Assembly: GCF_002865605.1 (NCBI RefSeq)
Contig: NZ_CP025583.1
Location: 1,654,501-1,718,500, forward strand
Source of the DNA: Paracoccus jeotgali
GTDB lineage: Bacteria; Pseudomonadota; Alphaproteobacteria; Rhodobacterales; Rhodobacteraceae
Reading direction: 5' to 3'
Length of the DNA stretch: 64,000 bases
Both the position numbers and the translations under genes were made by a program. Positions 53,374-62,385 of the stretch are shown piece by piece (positions within the stretch are counted from its first letter, which is position 1; each line of letters begins with the position of its first letter). Below the pieces are notes generated by a model. It saw nothing but the letters and a program-made list of their open reading frames with translations. It was not told the origin of the DNA and searched no databases.

Positions 53374-54354
53374 ATGCGGATCGGAGCGACAAACCTGATC
53401 ACCGACGTGCCCGGCCTGCTGGTCGGAAACGCCACCGACGCGGCCCTGCGTTCCGGCGTGACGGTGCTGACCGGCGACGCGCCCTTTGCGGCCGGCGTTC
53501 ACGTCATGGGCGGCGCCCCCGGCACGCGCGAAACCGACCTGCTGGCCCCCGACAAGACGGTGCAGGCGGTGGATGCGCTGTTCCTCTCCGGCGGTTCGGC
53601 CTTTGGGCTGGCGGCGGGCGACGGGGTGATGGAGGGGCTGCGGGCCGCCGGGCGCGGCTTTCAGGTGGGCGATATCCGGGTGCCGATCGTGCCCGGCGCC
53701 ATCGTTTTCGACCTGCTGAATGGCGGGCGCAAGGACTGGCAGACGAACCCCTATCCCGCGCTTGGCCGCCGCGCCTATGAAGCAGCGGCGCGGGATTTCG
53801 ACATCGGCTCGGCCGGTGCGGGCACCGGCGCGATGACCGGGCGCTGGAAGGGCGGGCTGGGATCGGCCTCGGCGGTAATGGAGTCGGGGATCACGGTCGG
53901 CGCGCTGGTGGTCGTGAACGCCCTCGGCGACGCCACCGCGCCCGATGGCCGCTTCTGGGCCGCCCCGTGGGAGCTGGGGGACGAGTTCGGCGCCCTCGGC
54001 CCGCCGGCGCAGTTCGCGCCGCAGACCGAGCCGCGCCCGGTCAAGCAGCAGCGCGAGGCCACCACCATCGCCATCGTCGCCACCGATGCGCGGCTGGACA
54101 AGGCGGCGCTGACCCGGCTTGCCACCGCCGCCCATGACGGCATGGCGCGGGCGCTGGTGCCCAGCCACACGCCGATGGACGGCGATCTGGTCTTTGCGGT
54201 CTCGACCGGATTGCGCGACGCGCCCGGCCCCGAGGACGGCTTTGCCCTGGGCCATGTCGCCGCCTGCTGCCTCGCCCGCGCCATCGCGCGCGGCGTCTAT
54301 CACGCCAGCCCCGCGCCGGGCGATCCGCAGCCCTGCCGGATCGGCCGCGACTGA
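53374..54354 (+). CDS. P1-family (DmpA-type) peptidase
   Basis: The 326-residue protein resembles L-aminopeptidase/D-esterase DmpA. It has the N-terminal LITDVPGLLVGNAT, then FLSGGSAFGLAAGDGVM, GAGTGAMTGRWKGGLGSAS and, near residue 250, SHTPMDGDLVFAVSTG. In this family the precursor self-cleaves ahead of a Ser/Thr nucleophile; DGDLVFAVSTG is near the usual region but I cannot assign the residue. Cytoplasmic, no signal peptide. It follows the SDR gene by 3 bases. Confidence 0.85.
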   Translation: MRIGATNLITDVPGLLVGNATDAALRSGVTVLTGDAPFAAGVHVMGGAPGTRETDLLAPDKTVQAVDALFLSGGSAFGLAAGDGVMEGLRAAGRGFQVGDIRVPIVPGAIVFDLLNGGRKDWQTNPYPALGRRAYEAAARDFDIGSAGAGTGAMTGRWKGGLGSASAVMESGITVGALVVVNALGDATAPDGRFWAAPWELGDEFGALGPPAQFAPQTEPRPVKQQREATTIAIVATDARLDKAALTRLATAAHDGMARALVPSHTPMDGDLVFAVSTGLRDAPGPEDGFALGHVAACCLARAIARGVYHASPAPGDPQPCRIGRD

Positions 54355-54361
54355 AGGACAC

Positions 54362-54388
54362 AAAAAGGGCGGGGCCGAAGCCCCGCCC
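54362..54388 (-). terminator. Terminator of the SH3/DUF1236 gene
   Basis: A perfect 9-bp stem (GGGCGGGGC with GCCCCGCCC) closes the extra-stable C(TTCG)G tetraloop on the minus strand and is followed by five T. It lies between two convergent genes. The T run supports minus-strand termination, and the stem could also slow plus-strand transcription from the peptidase gene. Confidence 0.8.
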
Positions 54389-54408
54389 GATGTCCCTGCC
54401 AAACGGGA

Positions 54409-55077
54409 TCAGCGATAGATGTAGACGATCGTCCGGTCGTTGGGATCGACCAGCACCGGCAGGCCGTTCACCGTCACATAGCGGTAATCCGGCGCCTCGG
54501 GGATATCATACAGCGTCACCGTTTCCGGGATACCGGCGCCGATCACGACCTCGCCCTCCAGCAGCACGGGGTCATGCGGGTTGGCGTCGATATAGGTCTT
54601 GATCTCGGGCTTCGGCTCGGTCGCGGCCGCACCTGCCACGGTCCCCGCCGTGGCGCCGACGATGGCCCCCAGCGGACCGCCGACCAGCGCGCCCATCGCG
54701 GCACCGGTCCCGGCACCGACGGCGGCGTTCTGGTCCTGCTCGGCGTTGTCGATGGTCGGCGTCTCGACCACGGTCACGCCCAGCTCCTGCCGGTTGGGAT
54801 AGATCGGCTTGAACTCCTCGCCCATCTTGGCGGCGAGATAGTCGCCATAGGCCCAGCCGGATTCGCCCTCATACTGGACCTCGCACCAGTTCGCCTCTTC
54901 GATGCAGCCCAGCACATTGACGGCATCGCCGCCCTTGATGACGCCCGTCACCTCGTGCTGGACGCCGGGACCGGCGCGCATGTTCAGGTCGGTTCCCGCC
55001 GTGGCCTCGGTTTCGGCAAAGGCCTGACCCGCAAAGGCCAGCGTCAGGGCGGTGGTCGCAGCAAGCATCCTGTTCAT
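54409..55077 (-). CDS. Exported SH3 / DUF1236 protein
   Basis: The 222-residue protein has a signal peptide (MNRMLAATTALTLAF, to GQAFAE). A bacterial SH3 domain follows (about residues 27-85, TDLNMRAGPGVQHEVTGVI, then NWCEVQYEGESGWAYGDYL), then a glycine-zipper segment (115-150, GAGTGAAMGALVGGPLG). The C-terminal DUF1236-like part ends YRYVTVNGLPVLVDPNDRTIVYIYR. It is likely a periplasmic or envelope protein binding peptidoglycan or peptides. GGAG lies 8 bases before the ATG. It is divergent from gabD. Confidence 0.8.
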   Translation of the reverse strand: MNRMLAATTALTLAFAGQAFAETEATAGTDLNMRAGPGVQHEVTGVIKGGDAVNVLGCIEEANWCEVQYEGESGWAYGDYLAAKMGEEFKPIYPNRQELGVTVVETPTIDNAEQDQNAAVGAGTGAAMGALVGGPLGAIVGATAGTVAGAAATEPKPEIKTYIDANPHDPVLLEGEVVIGAGIPETVTLYDIPEAPDYRYVTVNGLPVLVDPNDRTIVYIYR

Positions 55078-55259
55078 GTCAATCACTCCGTTTGCAAATA
55101 TCGGCGCTTGGCCGGTGAATGGCGCATCAACCGTCCCGCAGCGGACAAGGTTGCGTCACGTTTTCCCGCGGAAGCGTGATCGGCGGCGTCCGGCCCTGCC
55201 CTTTGACAAGGCCCGCGCGGCGTGGTGACACTTGCCCCGACCCGATGCCGGAGGAAGCC

Positions 55260-56744
55260 ATGCCCGATCCCAGAACCGACCAGACGACCGACCTGAAATC
55301 CCTGCTGGCGGACCCGGACCTGTTCCGGACCCGCGCCTATGTCGCCGGCGAATGGATCGACGCCGATGACGGCAAGACCTTCGACGTGGTCAACCCGGCG
55401 CGCGGCGACGTCATCGCCAGCGTGGCCGACCTGACCCGCACCGAGGTCGCGCGCGCCATCGACGCGGCGCAACAGGCAATGCAGGACTGGGCAGCGCGTC
55501 CGGCCAAGGAACGCGCCAAGGTCATGCGCAAATGGTTTGACCTGATGATGGAGAATCAGGACGATCTGGGCATCATCCTGACCGCCGAGATGGGCAAGCC
55601 GCTGGCCGAGGCCAAGGGCGAGATCGCCTATGGCGCCAGCTTCATCGAATGGTTCGGCGAAGAGGCCAAGCGCATCTATGGCGAAATCATCCCCGGCCAC
55701 ATGGCCGACAAGCGCCTCAGCGTCATCCGCCAGCCGATCGGCGTTGTCGGCTCGATCACGCCCTGGAACTTTCCCAACGCCATGATCACCCGCAAATGCG
55801 GCCCGGCCATTGCCGCCGGCTGCGGTTTCGTCGGGCGACCGGCGGCGGAAACCCCGCTGTCGGCGCTGGCGCTGGCCGTGCTGGCCGAGCGCGCCGGGCT
55901 GCCCAAGGGGCTGTTCAGCATCGTCACCTCGTCCCGCTCGTCCGAGATCGGCAAGGAGTTCTGCGAGAACCCGACCGTGCGCAAGCTGACCTTCACCGGC
56001 TCGACCGAGGTCGGGCGCATCCTGCTGCGCCAGGCCGCCGATCAGGTGCTGAAATGCAGCATGGAGCTGGGCGGCAACGCGCCCTTCATCGTCTTTGACG
56101 ACGCCGATCTGGATGCCGCCGTCGAAGGCGCGATGGCGTCCAAGTTCCGCAATAACGGCCAGACCTGCGTCTGCGCGAACCGCATCTATGTGCAGTCCGG
56201 CGTCTATGACGAATTCGCCGAAAAGCTGGCCGAGGCGGTGAAGAAACTGAATGTCGGCGACGGGCTGAAAGAGGGCGTGACCACCGGCCCGCTGATCAAC
56301 GAGGACGCGGTCGAGAAGGTGCAGGAACACATCAAGGACGTGCTCGATTATGGCGGCGCGCTGATCACCGGCGGCAATCGGCGCGAGGGGCTGTTCTTTG
56401 AACCCACCGTCGTCACCGGCGTCACCGACGCCATGAAGGTGGCGAATGAGGAAACCTTTGGCCCGCTGGCGCCGCTGTTCCGCTTTGACACCGAACAGCA
56501 GGCCATCGACGCGGCGAATGACACGATCTTCGGCCTTGCCAGCTATTTCTATGCCCGCGACATCAGCCGCATCACCCGCGTGCAAGAGGCGCTGGAATAC
56601 GGCATCGTCGGCGTCAACACCGGCATCATCTCGACCGAGGTGGCGCCCTTTGGCGGGGTCAAGCAGTCCGGCTTGGGCCGCGAGGGCAGCCGCCACGGGA
56701 TCGAGGATTATCTGGAGATGAAATACATCTGCCTGTCGATCTGA
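55260..56744 (+). CDS. gabD: NAD(P)-dependent succinate-semialdehyde dehydrogenase
   Basis: The 494-residue aldehyde dehydrogenase oxidises succinate semialdehyde to succinate, the last step of GABA degradation. Motifs are TPWNFPNAMITRK (167-179), TGSTEVGR, MELGGNAPF with general base Glu 269, NNGQTCVCANR with nucleophile Cys 303, and PFGGVKQSGLGREGS near the end. The usual KPA motif that binds the cofactor ribose/phosphate reads GRPAAETP, with Arg 193. GGAGG precedes the ATG. No other GABA gene is nearby. Confidence 0.88.
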   Translation: MPDPRTDQTTDLKSLLADPDLFRTRAYVAGEWIDADDGKTFDVVNPARGDVIASVADLTRTEVARAIDAAQQAMQDWAARPAKERAKVMRKWFDLMMENQDDLGIILTAEMGKPLAEAKGEIAYGASFIEWFGEEAKRIYGEIIPGHMADKRLSVIRQPIGVVGSITPWNFPNAMITRKCGPAIAAGCGFVGRPAAETPLSALALAVLAERAGLPKGLFSIVTSSRSSEIGKEFCENPTVRKLTFTGSTEVGRILLRQAADQVLKCSMELGGNAPFIVFDDADLDAAVEGAMASKFRNNGQTCVCANRIYVQSGVYDEFAEKLAEAVKKLNVGDGLKEGVTTGPLINEDAVEKVQEHIKDVLDYGGALITGGNRREGLFFEPTVVTGVTDAMKVANEETFGPLAPLFRFDTEQQAIDAANDTIFGLASYFYARDISRITRVQEALEYGIVGVNTGIISTEVAPFGGVKQSGLGREGSRHGIEDYLEMKYICLSI

Positions 56745-56889
56745 CCTCACATCCGAACACAGTTGCGCGACGCGCTTCTATTGGACCTGCGTCTTGCAGG
56801 GCTCTGACGCATTATCCCGCCATCCGATCCTGTCCACCGGCCGCAAGGCCGGTGCGACCAACAACAACATGAAAAGAAAGAGGCAGAGA

Positions 56890-58167
56890 ATGCTTGCCAG
56901 ATTGCTATGCAGCGCGGCCCTTGCCGCAGCGCTTACCGCGTCCGCCGCAGCCCCGGCGGCCGCAGACACCACCACCCCCGTCACCTTCGCCGCGGGGATG
57001 AGCGGGACCGCCGTCAGCGGCACGGTCGCCGGTGCGGACAGCACCAACTTTACCCTGACCGCGCGTCAGGGCCAGCGCCTGTCGGTGCGATTGACCAGCG
57101 ACAACAGCGCGACCAGCTTCAACATCTTCAAGCCGGGCGACGTGCCGGGACAGGCGCAGCCGATCTTTGCCAGCGCCCAGCAGGGCGGGCAGGCCGATCT
57201 GGTGCTGCCCGAAACCGGAACCTATGTGCTGCAGACCTATCTGCAGCCGGGGGCCACGACGACGGCGGCGCGGTTTTCGCTGACCATCGACATCGACGGC
57301 GAGGCGCAGGCCCAGCCGGACCCGGCGCAAGCGGCTGACGCAGCCGCGCAGACGCAGGACGCCGCGACCGCAACCGCAACCTCAACCGCCACGGCAGCGG
57401 CCGCGCCGGCGGCGGATGGCGGACCGGATTACTGGCAGGTCGCAGGCGTCACCGGCGGGCTGAACCTGCGGGCCCAGGCGGGCACCACCGCCGCCGTCGT
57501 CACCCGCCTGAACAGCGGCGCGCGGCTGCGCAACCTTGGCTGCCAGACGGTCTCGGATCGCAACTGGTGCAAGGTGGAGACGGTCGAGACCCCCGCCCGG
57601 CAAGGCTGGGTTGCGGGCGAGTATCTGAAGGAAGCCGGTGCGCCGGACAGCGCCGCCGCGCCGACGGCAACAAGCCCCGCCGCACCGGCGGGTTCAGCCG
57701 CGCAGCCGCAAACCGGTTCGGCCACGCAGCCGGCCTCATCGGCGCGGCCCCCGGCGGCACCGGCCTCGAAACCGGTTCCGGGTCAAAAGCCCGCAGCCGC
57801 CCCCGCCCCCAGTCCCGCGCCAGAGCCAGAGGCCCCGCCGCAGAAACCCGCCCGCACCGAAGCCGAGGCCCCGGCCCCGGCGGCCAGCAGCGGCACCGCC
57901 ACGGCGACGGACAAGGGCACCCTGCCCTGTTCGACCGTGCTGGGGATGCCGACGCGCGATTGCGGCTTTGCGGTGACGCGCAGCGGTGGCGGGAATGCGG
58001 TGGTGACGATCATCCGCCCCGACGGCTCGACCCGCGATATCCGCTTTGACGCGGGGACGCCGCAGCCGCGCGATGGGCAGACCACGGAACGGCGCGGCGC
58101 GCTGACGGTCATCAATATCGGCGATGAGCGCTACGAGGTGCTCGACAGCGTCATCAATGGCGGCTGA
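56890..58167 (+). CDS. Exported SH3-domain protein with Ala/Pro linker
   Basis: The 425-residue protein begins with a signal peptide (MLARLLCSAALAAALT, to PAAAD). A beta-rich domain follows (20-130), with FAAGMSGTAVSGTVAGADSTNFTLTARQGQ. A bacterial SH3 domain comes next (about 180-255; GGLNLRAQAGTTAAVV, RNWCKVET, GWVAGEYLKEA). A roughly 100-residue Ala/Pro/Thr linker leads to a small C-terminal domain with paired Cys (LPCSTVLGMPTRDCGF). AGAGGCAGAG lies before this ATG; an ATG seven codons upstream lacks a site. Probably periplasmic; function unknown. Confidence 0.72.
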   Translation: MLARLLCSAALAAALTASAAAPAAADTTTPVTFAAGMSGTAVSGTVAGADSTNFTLTARQGQRLSVRLTSDNSATSFNIFKPGDVPGQAQPIFASAQQGGQADLVLPETGTYVLQTYLQPGATTTAARFSLTIDIDGEAQAQPDPAQAADAAAQTQDAATATATSTATAAAAPAADGGPDYWQVAGVTGGLNLRAQAGTTAAVVTRLNSGARLRNLGCQTVSDRNWCKVETVETPARQGWVAGEYLKEAGAPDSAAAPTATSPAAPAGSAAQPQTGSATQPASSARPPAAPASKPVPGQKPAAAPAPSPAPEPEAPPQKPARTEAEAPAPAASSGTATATDKGTLPCSTVLGMPTRDCGFAVTRSGGGNAVVTIIRPDGSTRDIRFDAGTPQPRDGQTTERRGALTVINIGDERYEVLDSVINGG

Positions 58168-58192
58168 TCGGCGACGGTTCTGACAAAGGAAA

Positions 58193-58221
58193 GGGCGGCC
58201 CGGAAACGGACCGCCCTTTTT
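58193..58221 (+). terminator. Terminator between the SH3 gene and trcR
   Basis: A 10-base stem with one mismatch (GGGCGGCCCG against CGGACCGCCC) closes a GAAA loop and is followed by five T on the plus strand. It ends the SH3-protein transcript; the opposite strand has only TTTCCTTT, so termination of trcR by the same hairpin is possible but weaker. Confidence 0.75.
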
Positions 58222-58242
58222 GCATGATACCGGACGAAACGC

Positions 58243-58983
58243 CTATTCGTCGTCTTCGTCCTTGTCCGCATCGGGCAGGTTGAAGAAGCTGTCGGCGTCC
58301 AGCTTGGGCTCGGGCTTCTTGTCCTCGGACCGGCTCAGGCTGAAATTCTCGAGCCCGGCGATCGAGCTGGGCAGGCGCGGCTCGTCCGACATCGCGAGCG
58401 AGGTCTCGGTCGAGACCAGCTTGCGGCGGTCCTCATCGCTCATCACCGCGGCCTCGCCACCGTTCTTCTTGGCGGCTTTCTGGACGGCGGCGTCGAGCTC
58501 GGTCTGGCGGCACAGGCCAAGCGCCACCGGGTCGATGGGCTGGATGTTGGCGATGTTCCAATGCGTCCGGTCGCGGATCGCCTGGATCGTCGGCTTGGTG
58601 GTCCCGACCAGACGCGCGATCTGCGGGTCGGCGAGTTCGGGGTGGAACTTGACCAGCCACAGGATCGCGGCCGGGCGGTCCTGACGCTTGGACAGCGGCG
58701 TATAGCGCGGCCCGCGACGCTTTTCCTCGCCCTCGGCGGCGGGGTTGAACTTGAGCTGCAGGCGATACGAGGGGTTCTTCTGCGCCTTTTCGATCTCGGC
58801 CTGATCGAGCTGGTTCGAGGCGACCGGGTCGAAGCCCTTGACGCCCGTGGCCACGTCGCCATCGGCGATGCCCTGGATTTCCAGCTCGTGCATGCCGACG
58901 AAATCGGCGATCTGCTTGAAGCTCAGCGTGGTGTTGTCGATCAGCCAGACAGCGGTCGCCTTGGCCATCAGCGGTTTGTTCAT
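58243..58983 (-). CDS. trcR: Cell-cycle transcriptional regulator TrcR (DUF1013)
   Basis: The 246-residue protein begins MNKPLMAKATAVWLIDNTTLSFKQIADFVGMHELEIQGIADG, a helix-turn-helix-like start conserved in the alphaproteobacterial DUF1013/TrcR family. RPAAILWLVKFHPELADPQIARLVGTTKPTIQAIRDR near residue 105 is a second helix-turn-helix. The C-terminus is acidic. AAGGAG lies 8 bases before the ATG. The regulatory role is assigned from the family, not visible here. Confidence 0.82.
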   Translation of the reverse strand: MNKPLMAKATAVWLIDNTTLSFKQIADFVGMHELEIQGIADGDVATGVKGFDPVASNQLDQAEIEKAQKNPSYRLQLKFNPAAEGEEKRRGPRYTPLSKRQDRPAAILWLVKFHPELADPQIARLVGTTKPTIQAIRDRTHWNIANIQPIDPVALGLCRQTELDAAVQKAAKKNGGEAAVMSDEDRRKLVSTETSLAMSDEPRLPSSIAGLENFSLSRSEDKKPEPKLDADSFFNLPDADKDEDDE

Positions 58984-59204
58984 CGGATCTGCTCCTTGCG
59001 CATGACTCTCCCGGCCGGGGAAAACGGCTTTTGGGCGAGGCCAGTCCACGTTTTCGGGATGATTGTGCCGATATATAGAACCGCTGTCAGCGAAGGTGAA
59101 GGGGTTTTGCGCGATTTCGGTCGGGAAAACCTGCGTGATCGGGTCTGGCAAAGGCCCGCGCCCCGCGCATAGAACCACGGGGCCGCAGCCGGAAAGGGAC
59201 CGAG

Positions 59205-59882
59205 ATGAGCGATCGCAAGGGGCAGACCGCCATGGCGCAAGGTGCGCGTGTCTTGCGCGCGCTGCTGCTGGCGCTGGCGCTGCTGGCGGGGGCGCCGGGT
59301 CATGCCGACCAGCCGGGGCGGTTCGATTACTATGTGCTGGCGCTCAGCTGGTCGCCGAACTGGTGCCGGACGACCGGCGACGACCGGCAGGCGGCGCAAT
59401 GCGATCCGGGCGGCGGCGCCGATTTCACGCTGCATGGGCTTTGGCCGCAGCATGAGCGGGGCTGGCCCGCCGACTGCGTGACCCCGGCCCGCGACCCTTC
59501 GCGGCGCGAGACGGCGGCGCAGGCCGATCTGTTCGGCTCGGGCGGTCAGGCGTGGTATCAGTGGCGCAAGCATGGGCGCTGCAGCGGGCTGTCGGCCGCC
59601 GACTATTTCCGCACCGCTCGCGCGGCGCTGGACCGTATCCGACTGCCCGAGCATTTCGAGGGGCTCGACCGCGACATCTCGATCCCGCCCGCGCTGATCG
59701 AGCGGGCGTTTCTGCTGGCGAACCCCGACATGCGCGCCGACGGCGTCACCGTCACCTGCAAGCGCGACGATCTGGCCGAAATCCGCATCTGCCTGACCCG
59801 CGATCTGACCCCGCGCGCCTGCGGGGCCGACATCAGCCGCGATTGCAGCCGGGACGCGATCCGCATGGACCGCGTCCGCTAG
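59205..59882 (+). CDS. Ribonuclease T2 family protein
   Basis: The 225-residue protein has a signal peptide (LRALLLALALLAGAPGHAD) and acts in the periplasm or outside the cell. Catalytic site I is FTLHGLWPQH (His 77) and site II is YQWRKHGRC (His 123). The Glu usually next to Trp in site II is Gln here. Pairs of Cys fit the disulfides of the fold. The family cleaves RNA through 2',3'-cyclic phosphates; reduced activity is possible. A stretch of 221 bases separates it from the divergent trcR. Confidence 0.87.
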   Translation: MSDRKGQTAMAQGARVLRALLLALALLAGAPGHADQPGRFDYYVLALSWSPNWCRTTGDDRQAAQCDPGGGADFTLHGLWPQHERGWPADCVTPARDPSRRETAAQADLFGSGGQAWYQWRKHGRCSGLSAADYFRTARAALDRIRLPEHFEGLDRDISIPPALIERAFLLANPDMRADGVTVTCKRDDLAEIRICLTRDLTPRACGADISRDCSRDAIRMDRVR

Positions 59883-59889
59883 GCCCCCC

Positions 59890-60882
59890 TTAGTCGTGGT
59901 CGATCCGCAGCACGATCTTGCCGATATGGCTGCTGCTTTCCATGTGCCGATGCGCCTCGGCCGCGTCGTTCAGCGCGTATTCGCTGTCAATCAGCACCCG
60001 CACCTTGCCGACCCGGATCAGTGGCCACAGATGCTCGCGCAGCTCGCGCGCAATCTCGGCCTTGGCGGCGTCGGATTGCGGGCGCAGCGTCGCGCCGGTC
60101 ACGGTCAGCCGGCGGGTCATGATGAAGGCAAAGTTGATCTCGGCCTTCGGCCCTTCCAGAAAGGCGATCTGGACCAGCCGCCCGTCAAGGTCGAGCGATT
60201 TCAGGTTCCGCTCGATATAGCTGCCGCCGACCATGTCGAGGATCAGGTTCGCGCCGCCCGCCTCACGCATGATCTTGACAAAATCCTGCGTGCGATAGTT
60301 GATCGGCGTCGCGCCAAGGGCCGCGACGGCCTCGCATTTCTCGTCCGATCCGGCCGTGGCCCAGACCCGCGCGCCAAGGGCGACCGCCACCTGAATCGCC
60401 AGCGTGCCGATGCCGGAACTGCCGCCATGGACCAGAAACCGCTCGCCCGCGCGCAGCTTGCCGCGCATGACCACGTTCGACCAGACCGTAAAGGCGGTCT
60501 CGGGCAGGGCCGCGGCCTCGCGCAGGGTCATGCCATCGGGGATCGGCAGCGCATGGGCGTGGTGGCAGAGCGCGTATTCCGCATAGCCCCCGCCCGGCAG
60601 CAGCGCGCAAACCCGGTCGCCGACGCTGATGCCCGACACGCCGCTGCCGATGGCCACGACCGTGCCCGCCCCTTCCAGCCCCGGCAGGTCCGAGGCGCCG
60701 GGCGGCGGCGCATAGCTGCCCATCCGCTGCGCGACATCGGGGCGGTTCACCCCGGCGAAGTCGAGGCGGATCACGATGTCGTCATGCCCCGGCGCCGGGA
60801 CCGGCCGGCGCGTCGGCACCAGCATCTCGGGGCCGCCGGCCTGGGCAATTTCGATGGCGTTCATGCTGTCGGGCAAGGTCAT
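59890..60882 (-). CDS. Zinc-independent quinone oxidoreductase (medium-chain, PIG3-like)
   Basis: The 330-residue protein has the GroES-like N-terminal domain (FAGVNRPDVAQRMGSYAPPPGASDLPGLEGAGTV). A Rossmann domain follows with VHGGSSGIGTLAIQVA near residue 155 and ATAGSDEKCEAVAALGA. The PIG3-type quinone oxidoreductases of the medium-chain family show these features. The zinc-ligand set of alcohol dehydrogenases is absent. NADPH is the usual cofactor. Its ATG overlaps the COQ9 stop as TGATG. Confidence 0.87.
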   Translation of the reverse strand: MTLPDSMNAIEIAQAGGPEMLVPTRRPVPAPGHDDIVIRLDFAGVNRPDVAQRMGSYAPPPGASDLPGLEGAGTVVAIGSGVSGISVGDRVCALLPGGGYAEYALCHHAHALPIPDGMTLREAAALPETAFTVWSNVVMRGKLRAGERFLVHGGSSGIGTLAIQVAVALGARVWATAGSDEKCEAVAALGATPINYRTQDFVKIMREAGGANLILDMVGGSYIERNLKSLDLDGRLVQIAFLEGPKAEINFAFIMTRRLTVTGATLRPQSDAAKAEIARELREHLWPLIRVGKVRVLIDSEYALNDAAEAHRHMESSSHIGKIVLRIDHD

Positions 60883-61526
60883 CAGCGGTCCTCCGCCGGG
60901 GCGGTGGCAGACGGCGCGCGGACCCAGCCGGTCGCCAGATCGCCCAGCATCCCCACACCGGGGATCTTGCGCAGCTGCCCCTTGAGCTTTTCGAACCGCA
61001 TCACGCCGTCGATCCGGCGGTCGATGAAGGCGCGGGTATCGGCCTGCGCCTCTGACGTGTCACCCAGCCAGTAAAGCACGCAGGCGGCATAGACGCCCGA
61101 CAGGGTGGCGCGTTTCGAATACCAGTTCACGTCGCGCGACGAATCGCCCAGCCCGTTCCAGATCGTGTCGGCGGTTTCCCACATCATCCGCGCCGCCATC
61201 GGCTGATGATGCGGCAGCGCCAGCACCGACGAGGCGGCGCGGACCAGCTCGCGATCGGCAAGCTGCAGCCGCTTTTCGATCGCGTCGGCGATGCGGTCGC
61301 GCATCCGTCCCTCGGGCGCTGTCTTCAGCCATTCGGCCAGCTCCGCGTCGCCCTGGCGGTGCAGCCACATGGCCAGATCGGCCCCGCCCATGGGGAAATA
61401 GGCGCTGACGGTATCGGGCGACATGCCCAGATCGCGCGCGCCCGACCGCAGCGCGGTCATGTTCATCCCGTCGAAGGGCACATGGTCCAGTGCCGCCTTG
61501 GCGAGTCTGTCTTTGGTCTCGGTCAT
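60882..61526 (-). CDS. COQ9-family ubiquinone biosynthesis protein
   Basis: The 214-residue protein begins with a TetR-like helical fold (DRLAKAALDHVPFDGMNMTALRSGARDLGMSPDTVSAYFP) and has the COQ9 C-terminal signature VNWYSKRATLSGVYAACVLYWLGDTSE, followed by DRRIDGVMRFEKLK. COQ9 is a lipid-binding accessory of ubiquinone synthesis. It is divergent from rpsU, a neighbour relation I recall in Rhodobacteraceae, and is coupled to the downstream quinone oxidoreductase gene. Confidence 0.9.
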   Translation of the reverse strand: MTETKDRLAKAALDHVPFDGMNMTALRSGARDLGMSPDTVSAYFPMGGADLAMWLHRQGDAELAEWLKTAPEGRMRDRIADAIEKRLQLADRELVRAASSVLALPHHQPMAARMMWETADTIWNGLGDSSRDVNWYSKRATLSGVYAACVLYWLGDTSEAQADTRAFIDRRIDGVMRFEKLKGQLRKIPGVGMLGDLATGWVRAPSATAPAEDR

Positions 61527-61623
61527 GTTTCTCTCCGGCTCTGGACAGGACAGGGGAAAGCCCTTATATCGCGGGCTTCCTGCAATCTGATCAACTCTAA
61601 CCTAGGAAGGTGGTGACAACCAC

Positions 61624-61830
61624 ATGCAGGTGAGCGTTCGCGACAATAACGTCGAACAGGCGATGCGCGCGCTGAAGAAGAAACTTCAGCGCGAGGGCGT
61701 GTTCCGGGAAATGAAGCTGCGGCAACATTTCGAGAAGCCGTCCGTCAAGAAGGCCCGTGAAAAGGCCGAGGCCGTGCGCCGTGCCCGCAAGCTGGCCCGT
61801 AAAAAGGCTCAGCGCGAAGGTGCGCTTTAA
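61624..61830 (+). CDS. rpsU: 30S ribosomal protein S21
   Basis: S21 assists initiation on the 30S subunit. The 68-residue basic protein has the family pattern [40 protein letters not shown] and a Lys/Arg-rich tail. AGGAAGGTGG lies ahead of the ATG. A T-tailed hairpin follows directly, so it is monocistronic. Confidence 0.97.
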   Translation: MQVSVRDNNVEQAMRALKKKLQREGVFREMKLRQHFEKPSVKKAREKAEAVRRARKLARKKAQREGAL

Positions 61831-61858
61831 GATCTGACGAACCTTTACCGGTTCAGAA

Positions 61859-61889
61859 CCTCCGCAGGCATCGCCGGCGGGGGTTTTTT
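61859..61889 (+). terminator. Terminator after rpsU
   Basis: CCTCCGC pairs with GCGGGGG through one G-T wobble, an inner GGC/GCC pair lies in the loop, and six T follow on the plus strand. It starts about 28 bases past the rpsU stop. Confidence 0.75.
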
Positions 61890-61994
61890 CATGGCTTGGC
61901 AGTTCAGCGCGTGCCAGTTCATCGCTTGCCCGCCGGAACCGGTCGCGGCACGGCGCGGTTGGACCGGCAGCATTTCAATTCAAGAGTCACTGAC

Positions 61995-62378
61995 ATGACA
62001 TTCAAACTGGCCGCCCTTGCCCTGTCCACCGCACTGATCGCGGGCTGCACCGAATCGCCCGGTGACCCCGCCAGCTTCGACGGCAGCTATCGGTTGCAGC
62101 TTCTGGACGGCCAGCCCATCCAGGGCAGCGCCAGCCTGACCATCGACGGCGACGCGCTGTCGGGCGAAGGCCCGTGCAACCGCTATACGACCAGCAACGG
62201 CGCCGAGTGGCCCTCGGTCGCACTGGCGCCCATCGCCTCGACCCGCCGCGCCTGCCTGATCGAGGGCGGCGAAAGCGGCTTCTTCGACGCCATGGCGCAG
62301 GTCACGCAGGCGAGCCTATCGGACGGCGTGCTGGACCTGACCGGCCCGCGCCACAGCCTGAAATTCGTGTCCGAGTAA
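61995..62378 (+). CDS. META-domain lipoprotein (HslJ-like)
   Basis: The 127-residue precursor has a lipoprotein signal with lipobox LIAGC (Cys near residue 17). The mature part shows the META pattern: FDGSYRLQLLDGQPIQGSASLTIDGDALSGEGPCNRYTT, then APIASTRRACL. Such proteins are envelope-located and linked to stress or antibiotic tolerance in some species; the role here is unknown. The ATG at 61995 is preferred because it starts the signal peptide. Confidence 0.8.
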   Translation: MTFKLAALALSTALIAGCTESPGDPASFDGSYRLQLLDGQPIQGSASLTIDGDALSGEGPCNRYTTSNGAEWPSVALAPIASTRRACLIEGGESGFFDAMAQVTQASLSDGVLDLTGPRHSLKFVSE

Positions 62379-62385
62379 TCGGCGT

